Below are positions 27,136 through 36,410 of a stretch of 64,000 nt of DNA, piece after piece. The DNA lies in assembly GCF_003570715.1 (NCBI RefSeq), contig NZ_QXXQ01000001.1, positions 372,001-436,000 on the forward strand, read 5' to 3'. Source of the DNA: Gemmobacter lutimaris. Lineage in GTDB: Bacteria; Pseudomonadota; Alphaproteobacteria; Rhodobacterales; Rhodobacteraceae. The stretch's first letter is position 1; each line of letters starts with the position of its first letter. The notes under the pieces were generated by a model. That model was not told where the DNA came from and did not search any database. It worked only from the letters and a program-made list of their open reading frames with translations. The translations under genes were made by a program, and so were the position numbers.

Positions 27136-28602
27136 TCAGGTGCCGCAGAAGGTGCGGAAGCCGCGCGCGAATTCCTGTGGCGCGGGCAGCGCGTAGCCTT
27201 CCAGTCCCGGCCTTTCGCCGAAGGGCTGCGTCACCACCGCCAGCAGCGCGTGGAACGGCGCCATATCACCGACCTCCGCCGCCGCCAGCGCCTCTTCCAC
27301 CCGCAAATTGCGCGGGATGTAGACCGGATTGGCCGCCGCCATCCGCACCGCGAAATCCGGCGCGCGCCGTGCCTGCCAGCGCGGCCACCATGCCGCCAGC
27401 GCAGCGGGATCGGCAAACAGACCGGCCAAGGCCGCCGCATCCGCTGCCCCGGCCAGCCGGTGAAAGCCCAGCGTCCAGTCGGTGCCTTCCAGCGCTTTCA
27501 GGAAATCGCCGATCAGCGCACCATCGCCGTCCTCCTCCTTGCCCGCCAGCCCCAGCTTCGCCCGCATGACCGCCAGCCATTCGGCGCGGAACTGCCCGGC
27601 AATCGTCTCCAGCCGCGCATTGGCCAAATCCACGGCGCGATCTTCGTCGGCATCGAACAGCGGCAGCAGCGTCTCGGCCAGCCGCGCGAGGTTCCAGCCA
27701 AGGATCTGCGGCTGGTTGCCATAGGCATAGCGCCCCTGCCGGTCGATCGAGGAATAGACCGTGCCCGGCGCATAGCCTTCCATGAAGGCGCAGGGGCCAT
27801 AGTCGATGGTTTCGCCCGAAATGGTCATGTTGTCGGTGTTCATCACGCCATGAATGAAGCCAAGCCCCATCCAGCGCGCCACAAGCCGAGCCTGCGCCGC
27901 CGTCACCGCCTCGAACAGCCCGAGATAGGGGTTTTCGGCGTTCAACGCCTGCGGATGGTGCCGAGCGATGGCGTAATCGGCCAGCCGTTTCACCATGTCG
28001 CCCTGCCCGCGCGCGGCGAAGAACTGGAAGGTGCCGATACGCAGATGGCTTGCGGCAACGCGGGTCAGCACCGCGCCGGGCAGCGGACGTTCGCGCAGCA
28101 CCTGCGCACCGGTCGCCACGGCCGCGAGCGCCCGGCTGGTCGGCACGCCCAAAGCCGCCATCGCCTCGCCCATCAGATATTCGCGCAGGACCGGCCCCAC
28201 CGCCGCGAAGCCGTCGCCGCCGCGCGAAAAGGCGGTGGGGCCAGAGCCTTTCAGCGCGATGTCGCGGCGATTGCCCTTTCGGTCGATCACCTCGCCCAGC
28301 AAGAGCGCCCGCCCGTCGCCCAGTTGCGGGGAAAAGCCACCGAACTGGTGGCCGGCATAGGCCTGCGCGACGGGTTCAGCGCCGTCGGGCAGCAGATTGC
28401 CGGAAAACACCTCGGCGGCGCGGGCCTCCAGCGCTTCAGGTTCCGCACCAAGCTCCTCTGCCAAAGCCTTGTTGAACATCAGAAGTTTCGGCATTGGCAC
28501 CCGGCGCGGCGCCTGTTCCAGCCAGGCCCCTGGCAGATCGCGCACATAGCTGTTGTCGAAGCGCAGCCCGAAGCTACCCGCCGCCTGTTCCGCCTGTGCC
28601 AT
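27136..28602 (-). CDS. selO: Protein adenylyltransferase SelO (YdiU/UPF0061)
   Basis: A 488-residue pseudokinase-fold AMPylase. Clear family motifs are GHQFGGFSPQLGDGRALLLG, LKGSGPTAFSRGGDG, and the metal-binding HGVMNTDNMTISGETIDYGP. A Cys sits in DYGPCAFMEGY and another in the C-terminal TFCGT, matching the pair proposed to form a regulatory disulfide in the E. coli protein. The bacterial form uses Cys where the animal protein has selenocysteine. It AMPylates proteins in the redox stress response. The ATG is 6 nt after AAAGGG. The regulator gene at 26527 lies downstream on the same strand. Confidence 0.95.
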   Translation of the reverse strand: MAQAEQAAGSFGLRFDNSYVRDLPGAWLEQAPRRVPMPKLLMFNKALAEELGAEPEALEARAAEVFSGNLLPDGAEPVAQAYAGHQFGGFSPQLGDGRALLLGEVIDRKGNRRDIALKGSGPTAFSRGGDGFAAVGPVLREYLMGEAMAALGVPTSRALAAVATGAQVLRERPLPGAVLTRVAASHLRIGTFQFFAARGQGDMVKRLADYAIARHHPQALNAENPYLGLFEAVTAAQARLVARWMGLGFIHGVMNTDNMTISGETIDYGPCAFMEGYAPGTVYSSIDRQGRYAYGNQPQILGWNLARLAETLLPLFDADEDRAVDLANARLETIAGQFRAEWLAVMRAKLGLAGKEEDGDGALIGDFLKALEGTDWTLGFHRLAGAADAAALAGLFADPAALAAWWPRWQARRAPDFAVRMAAANPVYIPRNLRVEEALAAAEVGDMAPFHALLAVVTQPFGERPGLEGYALPAPQEFARGFRTFCGT

Positions 28603-28662
28603 GATCCGCCCTTTCCTGTCGCGCCCTTTCGATATGGACCTCGCGCGCCGGGGCGGCAAGGT

Positions 28663-29394
28663 TCAGCGTGGCAGTGTCAGCCGCATCTCGGCCCCGATCT
28701 CGGCCGAACGCCCCTCGTAAACCCGCGCCTCCCCGGACAGCGTGACAGGACCGCGCGAAAGCTCTGCCCCCAGCCGCGCATAGGGGCGCCGCGTCACCAC
28801 GGTTTCCGAAACGTCCAGCAGAGCCGAGCGCACGGTGACATGGCTGCGTGCCGCCTGCACCCCCAGCCCCAGCACGGCCTTCCCCTCCAGCGGACCCAGA
28901 CCCACCGGCCGCGTCAGCGCCAGTTCCGGCGTGACAGAAAGGCTGCGAAAACCAATCTCCACCGGATCGGTCAGGATGCCCATCCCCTGCGGCAGCCGGT
29001 AGCGGCTTTCGCCGATGCCGGTCAGCAGCGAAGCCTCCAGCCCGAAGCCCGCACCCAGATCGGTCTCGCGCGACAGCCGCACCCCGATCATGCGGTCGCG
29101 CACCAGATCATGCGGCGTGTCGCTGTCGGGCCCAAGAACCTCGGGGTCGATCATCAGCCGCAAGGCGGGCGGGCCTGACTTCGCTGGCGCTGCGACGAAA
29201 CGGTCGGCCGTCACATGCAGCGCCGGTTCAACATGCCCCCGCCGATCCTGACCCAGCACAATCTCGCTGCGGCAGTCCATGCACGCCGCGCCGCAACCCG
29301 AGACAAGCGTGCCGACCGCAAGGCCCGCGACAAGGCAGCGCAGCCGCCGCGCGCGCGCCCGCCCCGGCAACGATTGCACTTGCATCGACAACAT
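28663..29394 (-). CDS. Hypothetical outer-envelope lipoprotein-like protein
   Basis: A 243-residue protein I do not recognise. The N-terminus is basic then hydrophobic (RCLVAGLAVGTLVSGCGAACMDC), with LVSGC as a possible lipobox. The remaining part shows alternating hydrophobic and polar residues with many short strands (PEVLGPDSDTP, GVRLSRETDLGAGFGLEAS, ARLGAELSRGPVTLSGEARV), suggesting an outer-membrane beta-barrel or beta-rich surface protein. Start could be the ATG at 29394 or 29385. It is divergent from the RTX gene at 29434 with only 39 bp between the starts, so the two may share control. Confidence 0.7.
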   Translation of the reverse strand: MLSMQVQSLPGRARARRLRCLVAGLAVGTLVSGCGAACMDCRSEIVLGQDRRGHVEPALHVTADRFVAAPAKSGPPALRLMIDPEVLGPDSDTPHDLVRDRMIGVRLSRETDLGAGFGLEASLLTGIGESRYRLPQGMGILTDPVEIGFRSLSVTPELALTRPVGLGPLEGKAVLGLGVQAARSHVTVRSALLDVSETVVTRRPYARLGAELSRGPVTLSGEARVYEGRSAEIGAEMRLTLPR

Positions 29395-29433
29395 CCCCCG
29401 CCCAAAATCACCGCAATTTCAGAGGAGGTATCC

Positions 29434-30780
29434 GTGTCCACGCTTCGCATCAACACATCGCTTGTCGATGTCATTCAGAAAACCTTCCTTCAGATCAGCG
29501 CGAAGCCAGGTCTTTACCTGCCCAGCCTCAAATATGCGGACCGGCTGGAGATGTTCGGCGATGTCGTCGATTCCGTTGACCCGCGCGTGACCGAACTGTC
29601 GTCGAGCAAGATCACGCTGGCCTTCAGTGCCGGGTCGAACTGGACGCTCAGCCTCGCGGGCAAGGGGATCAGCCCGGTTGGCAGCATTCAGGATCTGGTA
29701 ACCGCCGTGCAGGAAGGCGTTGCCAAGGGCGAATTCGACAGCCTGACCCTGAAACAGGGCAAGACCACGCTGCTGACCGTCGATTTCTCGCCCACCGGCT
29801 ATACGCTGAAGACCGGCACCGACACTCTGACCGTGACCGGCAGCCTGCCGGATTCGATGGATGACATCTATGCCGTGGTCGGCCTGCTGGACCAGATCGA
29901 CAGCCTTGACGAGATGACGGCAAGCCAGCGCGAGCAACTGGCCGAGGCGCTGTCGGATTACGGCATCACCGGCATCACCCTGTCGAATGCAACACGCGAC
30001 GTGTTCTCGTTCAGTCTGAGCGATGACAGCCTGTCGCTGAAGCTCATGGGTTATACACTGGAAATCGATGGCGTCTTCCCTACCAATTTCGGCCAGATGC
30101 TGAATGTGGGATGGGAGTTGCTGGCGCAAAGCGGTGAAGACCCGGATCTTTCGGTCATCGACGGGCTTGAACTTGAGGGGCTGAAGCTGACCGCGCCGAC
30201 GGGCAAGACGCTGCTGAGCGTGACCGGCCCGATCGACAATTCCGATCTGGGCCATATCGACCGCGTTCTGGTGGACGGCAAACGCTCGCCGGTCGAGACC
30301 ATGATCATGTTCGACCCGATGGCACAGGGCGATGGCGAGAACGAGTTGATCATGGGCACATGGGGCCGCGATGTCATGTCCGGCAACGGCGGACGCGACC
30401 ATCTGATGGGTTACAAGGGCAACGACATCCTGTCGGGCGGTGTTGGCAGCGATACGGTGGTTGGCGGTCTGGGCAACGACCGGCTGAACGGCGGCACACA
30501 GGGCGACACGCTGGAAGGCGGCGCAGGGCGCGACACCCTGACTGGCGGCGGTGGATCGGATCGCTTCGTCTTCAAGAACGGGTCTGGGCGCGACACGGTC
30601 ACCGATTACCGCGACGGCTCTGACAAGATCGTGATCGGCTGGAGCCGTGCCGACAGTTTCGATGATCTTTCGATCTCCGACACCACGGCGGGCGCGCGCA
30701 TCTCTGACGGCAAAAATATCGTCATTCTGCACGATGTTGAGGCGTCAGCGCTGGATTTCCGCGATTTCATCTTCGTCTGA
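29434..30780 (+). CDS. RTX calcium-binding secreted protein with unassigned N-terminal region
   Basis: A 448-residue protein starting at GTG, 5 nt after a perfect GAGGAGG. Residues ~1-300 have no family I recognise: mixed alpha/beta with repeated hydrophobic strands such as GKTTLLTVDFSPTGYTL and GKTLLSVTGPIDNSDLG. Residues ~305-375 hold RTX nonapeptides (GNGGRDHLMGYKGNDILSGG, GGLGNDRLNGG, GGAGRDTLTGG). The tail VFKNGSGRDTVTDYRDGSDKIVIG and a final FRDFIFV are typical type I secretion ends. No signal peptide. A clean hairpin follows the stop. Confidence 0.87.
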   Translation: MSTLRINTSLVDVIQKTFLQISAKPGLYLPSLKYADRLEMFGDVVDSVDPRVTELSSSKITLAFSAGSNWTLSLAGKGISPVGSIQDLVTAVQEGVAKGEFDSLTLKQGKTTLLTVDFSPTGYTLKTGTDTLTVTGSLPDSMDDIYAVVGLLDQIDSLDEMTASQREQLAEALSDYGITGITLSNATRDVFSFSLSDDSLSLKLMGYTLEIDGVFPTNFGQMLNVGWELLAQSGEDPDLSVIDGLELEGLKLTAPTGKTLLSVTGPIDNSDLGHIDRVLVDGKRSPVETMIMFDPMAQGDGENELIMGTWGRDVMSGNGGRDHLMGYKGNDILSGGVGSDTVVGGLGNDRLNGGTQGDTLEGGAGRDTLTGGGGSDRFVFKNGSGRDTVTDYRDGSDKIVIGWSRADSFDDLSISDTTAGARISDGKNIVILHDVEASALDFRDFIFV

Positions 30781-30791
30781 GGCGGCGACAG

Positions 30792-30819
30792 GATATGGCC
30801 CCTTGCGCGGGGCCATATC
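30792..30819 (+). terminator. Hairpin after the second RTX gene
   Basis: GATATGGCCCC and GGGGCCATATC form an 11-bp perfect stem with a 6-nt loop, 12 bp after the stop. It lacks a T-run, so it may act with Rho or as a 3' stabiliser. Confidence 0.6.
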
Positions 30820-30970
30820 ACCTCTTGGCGATTTCCGCCAATTCCGGCCTCGGGCCTTTTCTCGCCTCCATCCTGCGTCTATGCTATTGCCATCCCGGCG
30901 GCAGGGCAGTCGCCGCCACGAGCGAACGAAGCGCAGCCCGGCAGAAGGCGCGCCACCATGAGGGTTAGGA

Positions 30971-31855
30971 ATGGCACGAGCAGCGGTCGGACATCTGGTC
31001 ATGGCGGTGGTTTCCGCCGGTCTTCTGACAGCCTGTGAAGCAGGCAAGAATCCCTTCGCCCCGAAACCGAAACCCGAGATCGCGGCCGCCGGCACCGGCG
31101 AAAGCCCGGCAGCCACTTCGGTCAAGCTTGTTGACCGTGACGTCGAGGCGCCCGAGATCTTCCAGACCACCGATATGGCCCTGTGGGACGGCCGCCCCTC
31201 GCTGGGCGGCGTCTGGGTCGCCTCGCCCGATGCGAAAGACCCGGAGCGGGTGATCCTGCGCAACCCTGCGAACGGCAAGTTCGTCATCGGGGCCTTGTTC
31301 CGCCGCGAACGCGACAATCCGGGCCCGAAGCTGCAAATCTCGTCCGATGCCGCCGCCGCGCTGGGGTTGCTGGCAGGCCAGCCCGGCAAGGTCAATGTGA
31401 CCGCCCTGCGCCGTGACGAGGCCCCAACCCAGACGGATGCGACAAAGCCCATCCTCGACGCGGCCGAGACGGTGGCCAATGAACATCCGGCTGCCCCGGC
31501 CCCGGTGGCCGGTGCGAAGCCCATCGCAGGCGCACCCATTGCCGCGCAGACGCTGGACAAACCGGCCGCCGCCAAACCCGCAGCGCCTGCCCCTGCAAAA
31601 CCGGCAGCCCCCGCGAAACCCGCCGTTACAGGCAAGACCACGACACTCCAGATCGGGATCTTCTCGGTCGAGGCCAATGCCAAACGCGCCGCCGATGCGT
31701 TGGGCAAGGCCGGGATTTCCGCTGCCATCAAACCGGGCCAGACGCAGGGCAAGGCGCATTGGTCGGTCACCGCCTCGGGCAGTGGCGACCGCGCCGTCCT
31801 TCTGAACAAGGTCAAGGGACTGGGCTTCGCCGATGCCTATGTCCTGTCGAAATGA
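30971..31855 (+). CDS. SPOR-domain lipoprotein, possibly RlpA-like
   Basis: A 294-residue envelope lipoprotein. The signal peptide ends in a LLTAC lipobox. A globular region (residues ~50-150) contains ERVILRNPANGKFVIGALF and LQISSDAAAALGLLAGQPGK, which resembles the double-psi barrel order of RlpA although key residues were not verified. An Ala/Pro/Lys linker spans ~150-222. A C-terminal SPOR domain (~223-294, TLQIGIFSVEANAKRAADAL) would bind denuded septal glycan. It immediately precedes the D,D-carboxypeptidase gene, so a joint wall function is likely. Confidence 0.85.
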   Translation: MARAAVGHLVMAVVSAGLLTACEAGKNPFAPKPKPEIAAAGTGESPAATSVKLVDRDVEAPEIFQTTDMALWDGRPSLGGVWVASPDAKDPERVILRNPANGKFVIGALFRRERDNPGPKLQISSDAAAALGLLAGQPGKVNVTALRRDEAPTQTDATKPILDAAETVANEHPAAPAPVAGAKPIAGAPIAAQTLDKPAAAKPAAPAPAKPAAPAKPAVTGKTTTLQIGIFSVEANAKRAADALGKAGISAAIKPGQTQGKAHWSVTASGSGDRAVLLNKVKGLGFADAYVLSK

Positions 31856-31914
31856 CCGCCTGACACCATAGCGGCGCCCCTTGCCGGGCGCCCCCAGACC
31901 ACGGGATCACCGCC

Positions 31915-33066
31915 ATGATCAAACCGCTTCGCCTCGCCCTTGCGCTTCTTCTGCTTTCGGCACCCGCGCAGGCGTTCGAAACCCAGGCCCGCGCGGCATG
32001 GGTCTATGACATGACGACCCAGACCGTTCTGATGGACAAGGACGCGGACGAGCCGCTTCCCCCGGCCTCGATGTCGAAGCTCATGACCATCAACATGCTG
32101 TTCGAGGCGCTGCGCGATGGCCGCGTGCAGCTTTCGACACCCTTCGCCGTCTCGTCACGCGCCAAGGCGATGCAGGGCTCGACCATGTTCCTCAACGAAC
32201 GCGACCGCCCCACGGTCGAGGAACTGATCCATGGCATGATCATCAATTCGGGCAATGATGCCTGCGTGGTGGTGGCTGAAGGACTGGCGGGCACCGAAGA
32301 AGCCTTCGCCCGCCAGATGACCGAACGCGCCGCCGCGCTGGGGATGGAAAATTCGCATTTCGCAAATTCAAGCGGCTGGCCCGATCCGAACCAGCGCATG
32401 AGCATGGAGGATCTGGGCATCCTCGCCGTGCGGCTGATCAGTGAATTCCCGGAATATTACCCGATCTTCGCCCAGACCGAATTCGACTATCAGGACCGTT
32501 CGCCCGCCAACCGCTTCAACCGCAACCCGCTGCTGAAACTGAACATCGGCGCGGACGGGCTGAAGACCGGACATACATCTGAAGCGGGTTTCGGCCTTGT
32601 CGGTTCAGCCAGGCAGGGCGACCGCCGCATTGTCTTCACCATCACCGGGCTGCCCAGCGACAAGGCCCGCGCCGAAGAGGCGGAGCGGATCGTGAACTGG
32701 GCCTTCCGGCAGTTTTCCATGAAAACCGTGGTGAAATCTGGCGTGCATATCGCGGATGCCGAGGTCTGGATGGGTGAACAGGATCGCGTCGGTCTGGTTG
32801 CCGCCGAGGATGTCACCCGTCTGGTGCCCGCGCTGGCACAGGACACCATGACGGCCGAGGTGGTCTATTCCGGCCCGGTCAAGGCGCCGGTCAAGGCCGG
32901 GCAGAAGGTGGCCGATCTGGTGATCCACATCCCTGACCTCCCGGATGCCCGCATCCCGCTGGTGGCCGAAACCGATGTGGCAAACGCAGGCTTTACCCGC
33001 CGCATGCTGGGCGCCGCGCGGGCGCTGATCTCGCGCGCACTGCCCGCCGACAGCCCTGCGAGCTGA
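31915..33066 (+). CDS. D-alanyl-D-alanine carboxypeptidase (PBP5/6 family)
   Basis: A 383-residue periplasmic penicillin-binding protein that trims the terminal D-Ala of peptidoglycan stem peptides. A signal peptide (LALALLLLSAPAQA) precedes the catalytic domain. The three active-site motifs are present: SxxK in PPASMSKLMTINML, SxN in IINSGNDACVVVAEG, and KTG in DGLKTGHTSEAGFG. A C-terminal PBP5-type domain follows, ending in an amphipathic helix (GFTRRMLGAARALISRAL) that would anchor it to the membrane. The stop overlaps the tmk ATG by one base. Confidence 0.95.
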   Translation: MIKPLRLALALLLLSAPAQAFETQARAAWVYDMTTQTVLMDKDADEPLPPASMSKLMTINMLFEALRDGRVQLSTPFAVSSRAKAMQGSTMFLNERDRPTVEELIHGMIINSGNDACVVVAEGLAGTEEAFARQMTERAAALGMENSHFANSSGWPDPNQRMSMEDLGILAVRLISEFPEYYPIFAQTEFDYQDRSPANRFNRNPLLKLNIGADGLKTGHTSEAGFGLVGSARQGDRRIVFTITGLPSDKARAEEAERIVNWAFRQFSMKTVVKSGVHIADAEVWMGEQDRVGLVAAEDVTRLVPALAQDTMTAEVVYSGPVKAPVKAGQKVADLVIHIPDLPDARIPLVAETDVANAGFTRRMLGAARALISRALPADSPAS

Positions 33067-33680
33067 TGCAAGGCCGCTTCATCAGCTTCGAGGGCATCGA
33101 CGGCTCGGGTAAAAGCACGCAGGCGCGTCTGCTGGCAGAGGCGCTGCGCGGGCGCGGGCAGACGGTGGTGCTGACGCGAGAGCCGGGCGGCAGCCCCGGC
33201 GCCGAGGAAATCCGCCGTCTGGTGCTGGAAGGTGACCCCGACCGCTGGTCGGCGGAAACCGAACTTCTGCTGTTCACCGCCGCCCGGCGCGACCATCTGG
33301 AAAAGACCATCCGCCCGGCGCTGGCGCGCGGCGAGACCGTCATCACCGACCGTTTCGCCGACAGCACCCGGATGTATCAGGGCATTTCGCGCGGCGATCT
33401 GGCAGCGGCGGTGGATCAGCTTCACCGGCTGATGATCGGGGTCGAACCCGATCTGACGCTGCTGATCGACATTGACCCAGAGGTCGGCCTGTCCCGCGCC
33501 GTGGCACGTCAGGGCGCCGAACAACGGTTCGAGGATATGGGGCTGGATCTGCAACGCCGGATGCGCGCCGGGTTCCTTGCGCTGGCGGCGGCCCATCCGG
33601 GCCGCTTCCGCGTGATCGACGGCGCCCGCGACCCGCAGGCAGTGGCCGCCGATGTGCTGGCCGCCGTGACGGGGCACTGA
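33066..33680 (+). CDS. tmk: Thymidylate kinase
   Basis: A 204-residue kinase converting dTMP to dTDP. The P-loop FEGIDGSGKSTQARLLAEAL opens the protein. VLTREPGGSPGAEEIR and the DRFADSTRMYQG substrate motif are intact, and the lid region is GLSRAVARQGAEQRFEDMG. It overlaps the carboxypeptidase stop by one base and is one base from holB, a tight operon. The tmk-holB-tatD order is common in bacteria. Confidence 0.97.
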   Translation: MQGRFISFEGIDGSGKSTQARLLAEALRGRGQTVVLTREPGGSPGAEEIRRLVLEGDPDRWSAETELLLFTAARRDHLEKTIRPALARGETVITDRFADSTRMYQGISRGDLAAAVDQLHRLMIGVEPDLTLLIDIDPEVGLSRAVARQGAEQRFEDMGLDLQRRMRAGFLALAAAHPGRFRVIDGARDPQAVAADVLAAVTGH

Positions 33681-33681
33681 C

Positions 33682-34812
33682 ATGCCCTCGGTCTTTCTGG
33701 ACGACTTCCCCGAACCCGACCGGATCGAGGGCGCCCCCCACCCGCGCGAGACCGCGCATCTTTACGGCCATGCGGCGGCACAGGCAGAATTCCTGGCCTC
33801 TTACAACGCCGGGCGGCTGCATCATGCCTGGCTGATCACCGGACCGCGCGGGTTGGGGAAAGCCACGCTGGCGTGGAAGCTCGCGCGGTTTCTGCTGGCC
33901 ACGCCCGCCGATGACGGCGGCATGTTCGCCCCGCCCCCGCCCGAAACGCTGGACATACCCGCCGACCACCCGGTCGCCCGGCGCATGGCGGCGCTGTCGG
34001 AGCCCCGGCTTTACCTGCTGCGGCGGGGCCTGAACGAAAGCGAAAAGGCGGTGGCGCAGGATATTCTGGTGAAGGAAGTCCGGCTGCTGAAGGAATATTT
34101 CGCGCTTTCCGCCGCCGATGGCGGCCGCCGCGTCGCCATCGTGGACAGCGCCGACGAGATGAACGTCTCTGCCGCCAATGCGCTGCTGAAGCTCTTGGAA
34201 GAGCCGCCGGGCAATGTGACCTTCTTCCTGATCTCGCATCAGCCCTCGCGGCTCTTGCCCACCATCCGCTCGCGCTGCCGCGAATTGCGGCTGTCCCCAC
34301 TGGATGCCGGCGACATGGCCGCCGCGCTGGATCAGGCGGGCACCGCCATCGAGGATGCGCAGGCGATGGCGGAACTCGCTGGCGGCTCGGTCGGCGAGGC
34401 GCTGCGGATGATCCATCTCGACGGGCTGGAGCTTTACGGCAAGCTCGTCGCCCTGCTGGGCGCCCTGCCCCGGATGGACCGGCCGCGCCTTCTGGCGCTG
34501 GCTGAAACCGGCACAGGCAAGGGCAACGAGGCGAAGTTTGACCTGATGGTGACGCTGATCGACCTCATGCTCGCGCGGCTGGCGCGGGCGGGCACGCTGG
34601 GCATGGCCCCGCCCGAGGCCGCACAAGGCGAGGCCGCGCTGCTGGCCCGCCTGTCGCCCGACCCTTGGGCCGCGCGGGCATGGGCCGACCTTGCGCAAAG
34701 CCTGTCGACGCGGGCGCGGCGTGGCAAGGCGGTCAACCTTGACCCTGCCGCGCTTCTCATGGATATGTTCCTTCAGATCGAACAGACGGCGGCCATGCTC
34801 GCCGCAAGGTGA
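33682..34812 (+). CDS. holB: DNA polymerase III subunit delta prime
   Basis: A 376-residue clamp-loader subunit. The AAA+ core begins HAWLITGPRGLGKATLAWK, a P-loop of the kind seen in alphaproteobacterial delta prime. It continues with VRLLKEYFALSAADGGRRVAIVDSADEMN, written in parts in related proteins, and the SRC motif in TIRSRCRELRL. The zinc-binding cysteine cluster of E. coli delta prime is not evident. Its start is one base after the tmk stop, and tatD begins three bases after its own stop. Confidence 0.93.
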   Translation: MPSVFLDDFPEPDRIEGAPHPRETAHLYGHAAAQAEFLASYNAGRLHHAWLITGPRGLGKATLAWKLARFLLATPADDGGMFAPPPPETLDIPADHPVARRMAALSEPRLYLLRRGLNESEKAVAQDILVKEVRLLKEYFALSAADGGRRVAIVDSADEMNVSAANALLKLLEEPPGNVTFFLISHQPSRLLPTIRSRCRELRLSPLDAGDMAAALDQAGTAIEDAQAMAELAGGSVGEALRMIHLDGLELYGKLVALLGALPRMDRPRLLALAETGTGKGNEAKFDLMVTLIDLMLARLARAGTLGMAPPEAAQGEAALLARLSPDPWAARAWADLAQSLSTRARRGKAVNLDPAALLMDMFLQIEQTAAMLAAR

Positions 34813-34815
34813 CGC

Positions 34816-35616
34816 ATGACCCTGCCCGAAATCGTAGACAGCCATTGTCACCTCGACTTCCCGGACTTCGAGGGTGAATTGCCGCGCATCATCGACGCGG
34901 CCCGCGCCGCCGGTGTGCGCCGCATGGTGACAATCTGCACCCGGCTGAAGAACGAGCCCCGCGTCCGCGCCATTGCCGAGGCGCATGACGGCGTGTTCTA
35001 TGCCGCAGGCACCCATCCGATGAGCGCGGCGGAAGAACCGATGGCAACGCTGGACGGGTTGATCGCGCTGGCCGCGCATCCGAAATTCGTGGGCATCGGC
35101 GAGACGGGCCTTGATTACCATTACACCGCCGACAGCGCCGAGGTGCAGAAGACGTCGCTGCGCATCCATATCCGAGCGGCGCAGGAAAGCGGGCTGCCGC
35201 TCATCATCCATTCCCGCGCGGCGGATGACGACATGGCGCAGATCCTGACCGAAGGCTTCCGCGAAAAGCCCTATGCCTGCGTCATGCATTGCTTTTCCTC
35301 CAGTGCGGAACTGGCGCGGGCGACGCTGGATCTGGGCTTCTACCTGTCGATGTCGGGCATCGCCACCTTCCCCAAGAGCCAGGAGCTGCGCGACATCTTC
35401 GCCGCCGCCCCGCTGGACCGCATCTTGCTGGAAACCGACAGCCCCTATCTGGCGCCGGTGCCCTATCGCGGCAAGCGCAACGAGCCGGCCTATACCGCCT
35501 TCACCGCAAAGACCGGCGCGCAACTGTTTGGCCTGACCGAAGCCGAGTTTGCCGCCGCCACGACCGCCAATTTCGACCGGCTGTTCCGCAAGGCCCGTGT
35601 GAGCGAGGCTGCCTGA
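34816..35616 (+). CDS. TatD family metal-dependent hydrolase
   Basis: A 266-residue amidohydrolase-fold protein of the TatD deoxyribonuclease family. The metal motifs are all visible: DSHCHLDFPDF at the N-terminus, GIGETGLDYHYT, IIHSRAADDDM, VMHCFSSSAEL and the terminal LETDSPYLAPVPYRGKRN. It probably acts as a 3'-5' exonuclease or on modified DNA ends. Its stop overlaps the next ATG by one base, so it is translated together with the metallo-beta-lactamase gene. Confidence 0.94.
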   Translation: MTLPEIVDSHCHLDFPDFEGELPRIIDAARAAGVRRMVTICTRLKNEPRVRAIAEAHDGVFYAAGTHPMSAAEEPMATLDGLIALAAHPKFVGIGETGLDYHYTADSAEVQKTSLRIHIRAAQESGLPLIIHSRAADDDMAQILTEGFREKPYACVMHCFSSSAELARATLDLGFYLSMSGIATFPKSQELRDIFAAAPLDRILLETDSPYLAPVPYRGKRNEPAYTAFTAKTGAQLFGLTEAEFAAATTANFDRLFRKARVSEAA

Positions 35617-36410
35617 TGCACCGCTTCACCATCCTTGGCTGCGGATCGTCGGGCGGCGTGCCGCGCATCGGGGGCGACTGGGGCGACTGTGATCCGATGA
35701 ACCCGAAGAACCGCCGCCGCCGCTGTTCCATGCTGGTGGAACGGATCGGGCCGGAGGGCACGACACGGGTGCTGATCGACACCTCGCCCGACATGCGCGA
35801 ACAACTGCTGGATGCGGGCGTCGGCACGCTGGATGCGGTGGTCTTTACCCATTCGCATGCCGACCATGTGCATGGCATCGACGACCTGCGCCAGATCGTG
35901 TTCAACCTGCGCCGCCGCCTGCCGGTCTGGGCCGACGGTCCAACGCAGGGCGCACTGATCGACCGTTTCGGCTATGCCTTCGTGCAGCCCGCAGGCTCAC
36001 CCTATCCGCCGATCCTTGACCTGAACACCATCGACGGCGATTTCACCATTGACGGCGCGGGCGGGCCGATTGTGCTGACCCCCTTCCTCGCCGATCACGG
36101 TTCCATCGACGCGCTGGGGTTCCGCATTGTGGGACTGGCCTATCTGCCCGACGCGGTGGCGATCCCCGAGACAAGCTGGCCCGCGCTGGAAGGGCTGGAG
36201 GTCTGGGTGCTGGACGCGCTGCGCCGCAAGCCGCACCCCACCCATGCCCATCTGGCGCTGGCGCTGGAATGGATGACCCGTGCCGCGCCCCGGCGCGGCG
36301 TGCTGACCAACATGCATCTCGACCTTGATTACGAAACGCTGGCGGCCGAGTTACCGCCCCATATCGAGCCGGCCTTCGACGGCATGGTTCTGGAGCTTCC
36401 TGACATATGA
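35616..36410 (+). CDS. Metallo-beta-lactamase-fold hydrolase (PhnP-like)
   Basis: A 264-residue metal-dependent hydrolase. The zinc motif THSHADHVHGIDDLR lies near residues 75-89. The opening FTILGCGSSGGVPRIGGDWGDC with CDPMNPKNRRRRCS resembles PhnP-type phosphodiesterases, which carry an additional zinc knuckle. Downstream metal positions include FLADHGSIDALG and the late VLTNMHLDLDYETL. Phosphodiesterase activity on cyclic nucleotides or related esters is the family expectation. It overlaps tatD by one base and the AEC gene by four. Confidence 0.88.
   Translation: MHRFTILGCGSSGGVPRIGGDWGDCDPMNPKNRRRRCSMLVERIGPEGTTRVLIDTSPDMREQLLDAGVGTLDAVVFTHSHADHVHGIDDLRQIVFNLRRRLPVWADGPTQGALIDRFGYAFVQPAGSPYPPILDLNTIDGDFTIDGAGGPIVLTPFLADHGSIDALGFRIVGLAYLPDAVAIPETSWPALEGLEVWVLDALRRKPHPTHAHLALALEWMTRAAPRRGVLTNMHLDLDYETLAAELPPHIEPAFDGMVLELPDI

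Noticed and set aside
27136-27150. Possible selenocysteine at the end of selO, because the stop codon is TGA
   Set aside because: The product already ends with the bacterial FCGT form with Cys in place; no in-frame extension or SECIS-like element is needed.
33343-35523. A 726-codon minus-strand frame
   Set aside because: Antisense to tmk, holB and tatD, which have clear motifs and one- to three-base junctions; the minus frame has no recognisable domain.
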